64,000 bases of DNA from Gadus chalcogrammus (Eukaryota; Chordata; Actinopteri; Gadiformes; Gadidae): NCBI RefSeq assembly GCF_026213295.1, contig NC_079417.1, forward strand, positions 2,552,100-2,616,099. Direction: 5' to 3'. This document shows positions 1 to 32,760 of this stretch, piece by piece (position 1 is the stretch's first letter; every line of letters begins with the position of its first letter). Below the pieces are notes generated by a model. That model was not told where the DNA came from, ran no database searches, and saw nothing but the letters and a program-made list of their open reading frames with translations. The position numbers and the translations under genes are program-made.

Positions 1-500
1 CTTCCTCTGGAGCGGATACACACCCGAGCCTGTTCAGGTACGCAGGTCTTCAAAATAAAAGCCTGTCTTTCTCTGGAAGGGTTACACAACCTAGCCCGTT
101 CAGGAACACACGCCTTCAAAATAAAAGCCCTGTCTTTCTGTGGAACGGAGACACTCCTGATACTGTTCAGTTACAAACGGCTTCAAAATAAAGTCCTGTC
201 TTTCTCTGGAACGGTTACACAACCAAGCCTGTTCAGGTACGCAGGTCTTCAAAATAAAAGCCCCATCTTTCTGTGGAACAGATACACTCCTGAACCTGTT
301 CAGTTACACACGCCTTCAAAATAAAAGCCCTGTCTTTGTTCTGCTGCAGACTTTGTGGCTTTGGTTCCGTCTGTCTCCACTGAGTTCTGTTGTGCTGTCT
401 GTCGGTTCTGTCCTGTGTTGCCTTGTTCTGCTGCAGACTTTGTGGCTTTGGTTCCGTCTGTCTCCGCTGAGTTCTGTTGTTCTGTTGTTCGGTTCTGTCC
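1..500. repeat. Two minisatellite blocks in the intron before the first vwde exon
   Basis: Positions 1-340 hold about five to six diverged copies of a ~60-bp unit containing 'cttcaaaataaaag' and 'cctgttcagg'. Positions 349-500 hold about two copies of a second unit with 'ctgcagactttgtggctttg'. Short reading frames through this block are artefacts of the repeats. No exon is seen before 548. Confidence 0.8.
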
Positions 501-547
501 TGTGCCCCCGTGTTCGGCCTCACCTCGTGTGTCTGGTTGTGGTATAG

Positions 548-17995
<17,448 letters not shown>

Positions 17996-19133
17996 CGCCA
18001 GCGAATCGGCACAAGAATGCACGAATAAAGAGGCGCAGAAGGGATCGTTTGGCGTGTGTGTTTGGTTTGTGAGTCTATGTGTGCGTGTGCGTGTGCGTGT
18101 GTGGGTGTGTGTGTGTGTGCTTGCATGTGGTTCTGCGAGCATGTGTGACTGTGGTTGTGCCTGTATGTGTCTGGCTGTGTGCACAGCTCAAAACAAAGGG
18201 ACTTGATGTATTGCACTTGTCCTCTCCCCTGTTGGTCTGTTCTACCTCATCGCCCCTGGTTACCCTTATTTACCCTTCGAGCGTGGAAGGCGTCCCACCA
18301 CAGCGGAGTGCAGAGTCAGCGGACTCACACGCGTCGTTATCTTGAGTGTGAGAAAACAAAATAGGGACTCGTTTTACTTGAGGAATTGAGAGTGATTTGT
18401 ACGCTGGGTTTTTCTTCGTTTTGTGGTTCAACATGTGTTTTCCTTGAGTTTAGCCTCAGTGAACTCTCCATAAATCAGTTGTCCGACGGCTGGGGCTTGA
18501 TGAGAAGCCCAGCTTGAGGTCTGCTGCCCTGCTTAACGCCGGCAGGATGTACATCAGCGTTTTCAGAGGGGCCTGCTCCTCTAACACAAACTGTTACCAG
18601 AGTGAACTGAGGTCCTGGACCCTTTACCAGCGTAGGACTACAGTGACCAGAGTGGTTCACTGAGGTCCTCGAGTCTTTACCAGGGTAGGACTACAGTTAT
18701 CAGAGTGGTTCTCTGAGGTACTGGAGTATTTACCAGGGTAGGACTACAGTGACCAGAGTGGTTCACTGAGGTCCTGCAGTCTTTACCATCGAGGACTACA
18801 GTGACCAGAGTGAACTGAGGTCCTGGAGTCTTTACCAGCGTAGGACTACAGTGACCAGTGGTTCTCTGAGGTACTGGAGTCTTTACCAGGGTAGGACTAC
18901 AGTGACCATAGTGGTTCACTGAGGTCCTGGAGTCTTTACCAGGGTAGGACTACAGTGACCATAGTGGTTCACTGAGTTACTGGAGCCTTTACGAGGGTAG
19001 GGTTAGAGGAAACTCAAATGATGATCATGTTGTTTCGTGTGTTGATATGTTAAAGTACGATATCTATATTATGTTAGAGGTTTTGCTATGAACCAATGAA
19101 ATGACGCAGACATGATGATAATGTCCCATAACG
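17996..19133 (+). other. vwde 3' UTR region with ~50-bp minisatellite
   Basis: Likely 3' untranslated region. Positions 18590-18995 hold about eight copies of a ~50-54 bp unit with 'ctttaccagggtaggactac'. No open frame with protein features. Confidence 0.6.
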
Positions 19134-19139
19134 AATAAA
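19134..19139 (+). terminator. Candidate vwde polyadenylation signal
   Basis: AATAAA, repeated as 'aataaaataaaataaa', about 1.1 kb after the inferred stop. Confidence 0.55.
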
Positions 19140-19184
19140 ATAAAATAAAAAAACGTTATCACAATTCTGTGTTTTCTTAAGTCC

Positions 19185-19190
19185 TTTATT
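19185..19190 (-). terminator. Candidate polyadenylation signal of the five-EGF gene
   Basis: 'tttatt' on the + strand reads AATAAA on the - strand, 300 bp after the stop at 19490. About 50 bp from the vwde signal on the other strand. Confidence 0.5.
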
Positions 19191-19397
19191 CATGATGTTC
19201 AAAGTATATGTCTACATACAAACAAACATACATACATACATACATACATACATACATACGTACAGAGACAACGCACATATATGGACGTGTTTAATGACCA
19301 ATCCTAGCACACAGGGTTTATACACTGTGTTGTCAAACATGAATGCGCAAATCAAAAATGTATAAAAAAAACAGAACCCCCCCCCCCTATGGGTCCG

Positions 19398-19517
19398 TTA
19401 GTGACCTTTGACCTTGTGTCGGTAGTGGTACTTGGACCGCCTCTTAGTGACCTTTGACCTTGTGTCGGTAGTGGTACTTGGACCTCCTCTTAGTGACCTT
19501 TGACCTTGTACAGGTAG
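19398..19517 (-). repeat. 46-bp tandem triplication across the stop codon
   Basis: The words 'tagtgacctttgaccttgt' recur with TTA starts at 19398, 19444 and 19490, spaced 46 bp. The third copy is the coding tail and stop of the five-EGF gene; the other two lie in its 3' UTR. Confidence 0.93.
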
Positions 19518-21670
19518 TGGTACTGGGATCTCTTCTTCTCACAGTGGGGGCCTTCATGCGACGGGCGACAGCGGCACTTCTCAGGAGAGATACACTTCCC
19601 TCCGCTCAGACACGGCTGGCTGCACACGGCTGGGACAGACAGAGGGGTCTGGGTTAGACGAGAGGTCAGGGGTGCAGTTCACCAATCTTACCACCGGGGG
19701 CGATGCTGAACAGCCATCACAAGCCGTTTCAAAAATCGCTCCTCTAGTGACATCACAAGTGGGAGTGTCCACCCAGAAGTCTGATTGGATAAAGATCAGC
19801 CTGCCCTTTGGTACAGTCCACACAGAGGTCTGATGGTTTAGACCACCCTGCTGTTTGGTACAGTCCACTGGGTAGACTGCTGGAGTGATGGTTTGTCATA
19901 GCTAATCAACATCGCACCTGCTGGGGAAACAGGGGGGCCTTTAAATAACTGCACACATGAATCCATTACTACTATTTCCTGTTCCTGCATCTGGCCATGA
20001 AGTAAGAGAAGAAAAAAAAGGTTTATTAGATTGAGTGAGTGCTCGCGAACCCGTGGAGAACTCAGATTTCCAGATTCACAAGTTCCCACTGGGGAGTAGA
20101 AGGTGGCCGACCCAGCGCTGTTTAAAGCAAACAGAATGTTTTACATTTCCTCAGCTCACGCAGACTGCGGTTCTACGAATGCAATGGGATGCTCACATAA
20201 ACACTGCAGATCCAATGGGTTGGTTCAAGCAAGGAACAAGTAAAGGAAAGGAAGGAAAGATGGAAGGAACAGAAGGAGCTTCCATCCCTCCTTTTCTACT
20301 GGATATTCTCCCAGTGGTGCTAGCTGTGAGTATGTACCAGCACATGCACATTTAGGAACAAGTGTTCTCTCACCAGACAGGCAGACACACAGACAGGCAT
20401 CGATATGAACAGACATTCGGGCAAACTTTGATTCAAACAATAATATATTTTTACAGGCAGCCAGGCAGACTGAGATTTGGATACCGACCAGCAGACAGAA
20501 AGACAGGCAGCCGAAAGACAAGCTTTTGCCTGTCATTTGGCTGCCTGTCTTTTTTGTCTGCTTGTCGACTGCCCGTCTACCTGGCTGTCTGTCTTTCTGC
20601 CTGTCTTTTGGCTCTCTGTCTTTTGGCTGCCAGTCTTTCTGTCTGCTTGTCTTTCTGCCTGTCTTTTGGCTGCCTGTCTTTCTGTCTGCCTGTCTTTCTG
20701 CCTTTCTTTTGGCTAACTGTCTTTCTGCCTGTCTTTTCGCTTATCGTATCCAATTCTGAGTAATAAAAGTCATTTTTTTACAGGCATTTTTTACAGACAG
20801 ACAGACATATACCCAGAGAGACAGGGCCGTTGCCAGGGTTACCCTTACCCGTGTGGCAGGCTCCGCCCACCCAGCCGTCCGGACAGCTGCAGATTCCCGG
20901 AGCCACGCAGCTGCCGCCGTTCCTGCAGCCCTGGGGACACACCGCTGCCATGGCAACCAGACCGCAGGTCATAACTCGGCCTCGGCCCCAAAAGGAAACA
21001 AACCTTCACCCCGCAGTATACAGTTACCAGGGGCCCCACAAACACACGTCACGTAACACACACACACACACAGTCAGGTTCCCATAAACACATCACGTAA
21101 CACACACTTACACAGGTCGGGGCAAAACACACATCACGTAACACACATACACTGGTCCCCACAAAACACACATCACAGAACAAACATGCACACAGGTCTC
21201 CTCAAAACACACATCACGTAACACACACATACACAGGTCTGGGCAAAACACACATCATGTAACACACGTACACACTGGTCCCCACAAAACACACATCACA
21301 GAACAAACATACACACAGGTCCCCTCAAAACACACATCACGTGACACACACATACATAGGTTCCCACAAAACACAGGTCACGTAACACACACATACACAG
21401 GTCCCCACAAAACACAGATCACGTAACACACATACACAGGTCTCCTCAAAGGGGGGTTTACTGTCAGACGGCTGCAGGTTTTAAACTATTCTCATTGGTT
21501 AACATTGACCAATGGCTTATTACAAAGCGTGGTTAAATGAAACTCAAAGCTTACCTTCTTGGCAGTTGTTCCCAGTCCAGCTGGAGAGGCAGAGGCACGT
21601 TGCCTTGCCGTGGAGCGCTTTGCACTCTCCTCCGTTCCAGCAGCCTTCTTCACACGTCACTGCCACACAC

Positions 21671-21718
<48 letters not shown>

Positions 21719-22299
21719 CAGTCGTTTCTTTGATCTCAGCCACGTATTAGTGCAACAAAATAATGAGATGAAAGACAGCAATCTGAAACGGATATACAAA
21801 CCTTTGTGACAGTATTTCCCGCCAAAGCCGGCAGGACATCCGCACTTCCCCGGCCGGAGACACTGTCCTCCGTTCTTACATTTGGGAAAACAGTTGGCTG
21901 AACACAAGTGGAACATATGTCAGTATACGTTTTTGTGTGCCTTATCTATCGAAACTTCAAACATTAAAACATGGATGATACGACTACTATTTCATTTAAT
22001 TAATTTGTTAAAAAAGGAAGTTTGGTCAAAACAAATCCACATGCTGTGTAATCGACGAGCGGAACATCACCATACTGGCAGGTCTCTCCCTCGTAGCCCC
22101 GTATGCAGAAGCAAGTGTTGTTCCGAATGCAGATACCCGAGTGTTTACACGACGGCTCGCACTTCGCCTTTGGATCGAAAACGAAGGGGTTCGCGACTCC
22201 TCGGGGTGCGTCGGAGCGCGATGCGCACGGCCCTGTGAGCGCGGCCAGAAGCGCCAGGAGGAGCAGGGACCCCCCGGGGCCCAGACGCACGAGCTGCAT
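19490..22299 (-). CDS. Secreted five-EGF-module protein, WIF1/VWDE-like
   Basis: Five exons read leftward: 22299-22071, 21897-21802, 21659-21555, 20944-20849 and 19629-19490. All introns are GT-AG in phase 1; total 666 nt, 221 residues. The product has a hydrophobic signal peptide (residues 1 to about 27, LLLLALLAALTGPCAS), a short linker, then five EGF modules. These start CEPSCKHSGIC, CFPKCKNGGQC, CEEGCWNGGEC, CPQGCRNGGSC and CSQPCLSGGKC. A basic tail EKKRSQYHYLYKVKGH follows. A secreted ligand-binding or matrix role is inferred. The five-EGF count recalls the C-terminal half of WIF1, but there is no WIF domain. Exon sizes (96, 105, 96 nt, phase 1-1) match the neighbouring vwde array, suggesting common origin. 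I do not recognise a named orthologue. Confidence 0.82.
19630..20848 (-). other. Intron 4 of the five-EGF gene with repeats
   Basis: 19680-19930 is a diverged MITE remnant sharing 'gacatcacaagtggg' with 28690-28720. 20360-20800 is an inverted-repeat-rich stretch of 'gcctgtctttctgtctgc' and its complement 'gacagacag'. It generates Cys/Leu-rich false frames. Confidence 0.7.
20849..20944 (-). CDS. five-EGF gene exon 4 (EGF 4)
   Basis: 96 nt, phase 1-1. CPQGCRNGGSC then CSCPDGWVGGACH, the module closest to vwde EGF exons. Confidence 0.9.
21045..21445. repeat. ~40-bp minisatellite (CACA/CAGGTCC)
   Basis: About nine or ten copies of a unit containing 'aaaacacacatcacgtaaca' and 'cacaggtccccac'. 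Copies abut with no unique spacers. Confidence 0.9.
21555..21659 (-). CDS. five-EGF gene exon 3 (EGF 3)
   Basis: 105 nt, phase 1-1. CEEGCWNGGECKALHGKATC, with a three-residue longer loop, then CLCLSSWTGNNC. A UG-type repeat lies just upstream of its acceptor. Confidence 0.88.
21663..21716. repeat. (CA)n, read as (TG)n by the five-EGF gene
   Basis: On the - strand a (TG)n tract runs to 'tggcag', the acceptor of exon 3. Confidence 0.97.
21802..21897 (-). CDS. five-EGF gene exon 2 (EGF 2)
   Basis: 96 nt, phase 1-1. CFPKCKNGGQCLRPGKC then CPAGFGGKYCHK. Confidence 0.9.
22071..22299 (-). CDS. five-EGF gene exon 1 (signal peptide and EGF 1)
   Basis: The start ATG is 22299-22297. It encodes the signal peptide, a linker ending NPFVFDPKAK and EGF 1 (CEPSCKHSGICIRNNTC). 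The donor is TAT G/gtgatg, weaker than consensus. Confidence 0.85.
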
Positions 22300-24879
22300 C
22301 GCGACACAGGTGAGACAACTTTGTTGTGGAGAGAAATGGCAGAGATTTACGTCCCTTTTTTACACTTGCCGAGCTGCTGTTACCGTGCGTAAAGTTGCTG
22401 TGGTGGTGCGGAGATCGTTTGAGTGAGAGCGACTTGAGGAGGGGGCGGTGAAAATGATTGGGTCTCCCATCGTTCAATGTAGCTTCCTATAGCCCCCTCT
22501 CCTCGGACGGGGTAGGGGGCGCGGTGGGCGTATAGTAGCCTACGCGCTATAGAGGACTCACAGACTCACAGACAAGGACCCCCCACAAAAACAACGAAAT
22601 ACGTTATTCATTTTGTTCCACTTTTTACGCGAATGGCTAACAATGCAAAACCATGCACATCTCCATCATAGGGCAAATAAGTTGCACATTTACTTTCAAG
22701 CAAATAAAGTCCTTGATGAGAGCTCCGACTTCAATCGAAAGATTCCGACTGCATTAAGTCCTACAAGGATCAGACAAGTGAGACATTTGGAGCTTGGCTT
22801 CGAATCAAAATCTCGTGCTGGACGCCAGACCAGCGTGGCATTGGAGACGGACTCTTTTCAGTATTGATGGAGGTGTAACAGTACAGCGGACGCTATGTCC
22901 ACACCAGCGACCACAGTCCCACTGGTATGTGGTGCACGTCTTTAGAGGTAGACAGAACAAGCTGGTGGATCTGGGGAGAGACGTGCAGAACGCAATGTGG
23001 AAATGCAATTTCCTCTCTGAGCGGAAAACTCAGCGATGTCTGTTACAGGACACCTCCATGTTAGCACACGGCCTACATGCCTTCCAAGTCTTTTACTAAT
23101 GTCTAGGTAAGTCCTATCACACTGCAGATACAATATTTATATTCATAGGATCTGGGATGGTTAGGACATAATAGGTCAGAGCACAGGACACAGGTTATCC
23201 TAGAGTATAATAGGCCTACTTCGCTTCATAGTTTAAAACAGCAGAAAAATCAAGAAGAAAACCCCAATAGTCCTTCTGTAATGTGGACACTTAATAGTCC
23301 ACCCTCTCAGCCCCCGTGCGTAAAAGGCTGGGTCTTTGTTTCATCCGTTTTGTCGGTTGTTTTTCTCCAAACAGGTTCTTCACACACCGCTGACCTGGGT
23401 TCTCCGCGGTCGAAGCAGCTTGTACTTTGATGAGTGGAACAGATGGTGATCTACCTTCCGACTAGGCCTGCTCAGGGTTTACTTCATGGACGACCAACAC
23501 CAGTAAAAAAAAGAAGTATTTACTACTTATAAGTAGCGCAGTAATATTAGTGGGCCTATTACAAGTTAATTGATTGAAAAGATGTTACACTTGTTCTTAC
23601 CATGTAGGCGCTGGTCCTCTTATTTGACCAGTTGAGCGTCAACCGGTTTCCTTTCCTTTCCATTTGCGCCACCCAGTGCGAGAATACGGTACAAAAAACT
23701 CCAAACAATGATATTCAAAACTAGTTTTTTTTTTAATGATCTTTAAGGTCATGCAAAAACATTCACAACTACGTCGAGTCTTGGCAGTGTTCAGAAAAAA
23801 ATAGATATTCGTTATCCCATCATTCTGGTAGATAATCCTCACCAAATTACCTTTTTGAAATGTCGGTCCCACTCGGACACGGGAATTGTGTACGACCTAT
23901 GAAAATAATTCTTGTTGAAGTCCGCTAAACTCTTCTCTGAAGATAGAGTTATAACGTGAGAACTCATCCCATAGACATAACATTACATACAATGAGCATC
24001 AGAGTGAAATATTGATAAAGTATACCAAGTAGGCTATTTAAGATGATACATAAATAGAATGAACCAAGGATGATTAAAATCACATTGAAAGATTAAAATT
24101 ACATTGATGAAACAAAACCCACAAAGATGATTTGTTACAATAAAACATCTCAAAACGTTAAGAGGGGAAAAAAACACCAAAGAGAAAAATTATAATCGCA
24201 AAGGAGCCGGAATAACATTATTAAAGAAACATCCGACGCTAACGTTATTACAAATTGAATTTCCCCCTGGTGGACAGAAATTATAACGAATAAAAGCAAA
24301 CTATGTGTCTAGTCAGTTCATCATTAGCAAACATAAAAAGACAGAGATACAGTGACTCATACTCTTATTGAAGGAACCTTCCCCTAGGGTTAGGGTTAGG
24401 AGTAGTCTTACCCTAACCGCCTAACCCTATGACAATATATTTAAAAAGAGGTGATGAAACGTGTATAAACAGAGTCAAATTATATTTGGTTATTCCTAAA
24501 AACAGCTCCATGGATTTAAACATATTATTATTTTTCAAGTAACAACAGCTTCTGTTCGGGTCGAATAATGACTTAGTTGTGCTTTAGTTGTGCTTGTTTG
24601 GCCACAGAGCTGGAATGTTTTAAACCAGAAACATCAGGTTGAATTGATGTGTAATGGTTTCCTTTATCAAGCTAAAGTGCATCACGTGTGTGTGTATTAT
24701 AGTACGTTTCTGAAGGTATCAAAACAATTAAAATCAAGGAGCGCGATACAACCTTAAGACAACATGACATTGAGATACTGATCCCCTTATCAGCCTATTT
24801 CCACATTCATAGCCTCGACCTTGAAAATCCTGTTAGGGAGCACGACCTGCCCAGAAGGTCATCTCATGTTGTATTTCAC
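22300..24879. other. Intergenic region upstream of the five-EGF gene
   Basis: No convincing gene. A GC-rich patch at 22440-22570 is a plausible promoter-side region for the - strand gene. 24384-24430 has a small pair of telomere-like words ('agggttagggttagg', then 'ccctaaccgcctaaccc') in opposite orientations. The rest is AT-rich and unassigned. Confidence 0.5.
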
Positions 24880-25664
24880 TTAAAGGAAAAATCCGGTGTA
24901 AAATGGATCTGGGACATGTTTAGTATGATAACGAGTTGGAATGTTAGTTTGGGAGCAAAAAAGCCGTATAGACGCATTCTTAAGTTGGCCGTTTTTAGCT
25001 GATTCTACCAAAACGCTATAAACATGGAACGATGGGGGCATGTGTTATGGTAAAAACTAAATCGTTATTTTAAACCACTTAAAATGCTAGAAGTAACCCT
25101 ACTCTTCTTTGCATAATAAGGTTCTTAACATATAAAACAAGGCATTGATAACTTTGTAAGTGCACAGATTGTTTATTAAAAATGACATTTTATACACACA
25201 ATACCATCAGTAGTTCACCCGTCGACGCCATCTTGTTTTTAAGACTCGATAAGTAGATTGGCGACCACAGAGCTTGCGTGTTGTTCACGGATGTCACAAG
25301 CTCTGTGTTCGTCAATCTACCTCTCGAGTCTTAAAGACAAGATGGCGTCGACGGGTGAACTACTGATGGTATTGCGTGAATAGAAATGTCATTTTTAATC
25401 AACTGTACACTTACAAAGTTATCAATGCCTCGTTTTATATGTTAAGACCCTTATTATACTACCAAAGAAGAGTCGGGCTACTTCTAGCCTTTTAAGTGGT
25501 TTAAAATAACGATTTAGTTTTTACCATAACACATGCCCCCATCGTTCCAAGTTTATAGTGTTTTGGTAGAATCGGCTAAAAACAGCCAACTTAAGAATAC
25601 GTGCTTTTTTGCTCCCAAACGAACATTCCAACTCGTTATCATACTAAACACATTTGTGCTTTAA
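24880..25664. mobile_element. Long near-perfect inverted repeat (foldback element)
   Basis: The left arm (about 24915-25276) and right arm (about 25297-25650) are inverted copies with few mismatches, separated by about 20 nt. TTAA occurs at both outer ends (24880-24883, 25661-25664). No open frame. Read as a foldback/MITE-type element; superfamily undecided. Confidence 0.85.
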
Positions 25665-25859
25665 GGCCACCCTCTTCTCTGATTGGCTCAGAATGAAAAC
25701 CCTGTGATGTCGCTTCCCGCACAAAAAGACAATGCTGGTGAAATCCCAAGACACCGAGCCGTCCAATCAGAAATCAGGTGGATTTTAAGTGTTTAGCTCA
25801 CTTTTTTTAAAATATCAAAACTACCCTGCATCGACCCGGTTCGTTTCCCTGTTAAATGT

Positions 25860-26112
25860 AACCATGGGGCCGGCTGCAATGGTAACAGGAACCCTTGGAA
25901 CTTGGAACTTGTTACCATGGTACCCTTTAACATGGTACCCGGTAGCGTGGAAACATGGTACCATGGTAGCGGGTACCATGGGATCCGTTACCATGGGCCC
26001 CGTTACCATGGTCCCCGGTACCATGGGACCCGTTACCATGGTACCCGCTCCCATGGGACCCGTTACCATGGTCCCAGCTACCATGGGTACCCGTTACCAT
26101 GGTACCCGCTCC
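25860..26112. repeat. 'ccatgg/ggtacc' palindromic minisatellite
   Basis: About 15-20 copies of units such as 'cccgttaccatggtacc', rich in the self-complementary words CCATGG and GGTACC. It begins 15 bp after the tmem106b stop, so it should be transcribed in the 3' UTR. Met/Gly/Thr-rich frames on either strand are artefacts. Confidence 0.92.
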
Positions 26113-26126
26113 CTGGGCGTCGCTGC

Positions 26127-31473
<5,347 letters not shown>

Positions 31474-31684
31474 TTAGGACGCACGCCACTCCGCTCGCTG
31501 GATCACATGCGTGACCGAGGACGGAATGTGGGATTGGTTCTGGCCGACTGACAGAAAGCCTCTCCTGTTTTCAACAAGTATGTTTCAAAGTGCCAGAAAA
31601 ATGCCAAAAAGAATATATATACCGTCCATGATTCGTCATTTAAGATGCAAGAAATAATAGTAAGCAATAGGGATATGCTAAAGC

Positions 31685-32152
31685 AGGGGTTCCCAAACTT
31701 GGATGACCGTTAGCCAATGTGAATGCCTTCATTTTAAGATGCATCATTATTCAAGAAGGATGTAGATGTTTTTTTTGAGTCTCAATAATTTAATAATACA
31801 AAAAACTACAATTTATAAGAGACACAGAAAATAGTCACCTGAGCATTAAATCAACACAAAGTAGTTTACAGTGCTTAATTTGCAGTTGTTTAGATGCATA
31901 TTATGAACTAGGTGACAACTAATAATATAAATTGAATATACCAATATTTAACAATTTTTTTCCCATTTTCTCCACTACAAATAAAGATATGGAGTCTATT
32001 GGTTGGAGGATATAACTTAACTCGTATAGCCTAACTTATAAAACATGAAATATTTATTATCATTTTTTGTATCATCCTTTTCTGGGAAATAATTCTAGGC
32101 CCGGTACCAATGGGTCCCCGGACTGGGGGGGGACCAGGGGTTGAGGACCCCT
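31685..32152. mobile_element. hAT-type (Charlie-like) non-autonomous element
   Basis: Left end 'caggggttcccaaacttgga' and right end complementary to 'ccaggggttgaggacccctg' share the CAGGGGT terminus typical of hAT elements. The 8-bp flanks 'tgctaaag' and 'ccctaaag' match at six of eight positions. No transposase frame. Confidence 0.75.
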
Positions 32153-32554
32153 GCCCTAAAGGGTTCCACCCAGTGTGTGTGTGTGTATTGTTCAAACCCC
32201 CGGTGCGTCTGTGCCCCAGCCGCCATGGCTGTGCGTAACACGAGTACACAATGTACTAACAGGACCTGTTATTCCGCACGGTGGGCACATTGTTACATTC
32301 AATTCACAGTCTACATCTACGAAGCCTGATATTTGCATTATGCACAATGTCATCATTGGCAGCGTTTAAATTAAAAGCTTATTTTATGCCATGGCCCTTG
32401 CGGAGTCACCTGGCTCTATGGTCTATAACGTAACGTTAAGCCGATGGGGACACGCTTCGAGCTCCGTACGCGGGGTTCAATGTCTAGATTTAGCAAAACG
32501 ACCTTCAAGTCTGGTTTTTATAGTCTAAAATAGCATGTGGTGTGCGTATCTTAC

Positions 32555-32760
32555 CGTTTATCCGCTCTTTTGTCTATTGGGTATTTGCATTCGATCACAG
32601 CGCTGTTTGTTGTGGTGGACGAATAGCAGCCCCGCGAAGCACCCGCCTCCCCTCCTCTCCTGATTCGACGAGCGAGTTAAGCGGGGGACGCTGATTGGTG
32701 CAGACGATAACTGCATCGGCTCTCCTTTTATAAAATGTGTTGTGTGTTGTTGGTTTGCTT
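32555..32760 (-). promoter_or_regulatory. Candidate 5' UTR exon and promoter of tmem106b
   Basis: On the - strand a donor 'acg/gtaaga' at 32554-32550 follows a moderately GC-rich block containing 'accaatcagcg', a CCAAT-box word. Position and orientation fit a non-coding first exon about 1.1 kb upstream of the start codon. No transcript evidence. Confidence 0.35.

Noticed and set aside
20362..20763. Overlapping Cys/Leu-rich frames
   Set aside because: All three frames are open because of 'ctgtctttctgcctg' repeats; no gene.
21045..21445. Regular ~40-bp repeats resembling a CRISPR array
   Set aside because: No unique spacers, variable units, vertebrate intron; a minisatellite.
22613..23099. 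Possible small gene upstream of the five-EGF gene
   Set aside because: Short frames with no start context, domain or splice support.
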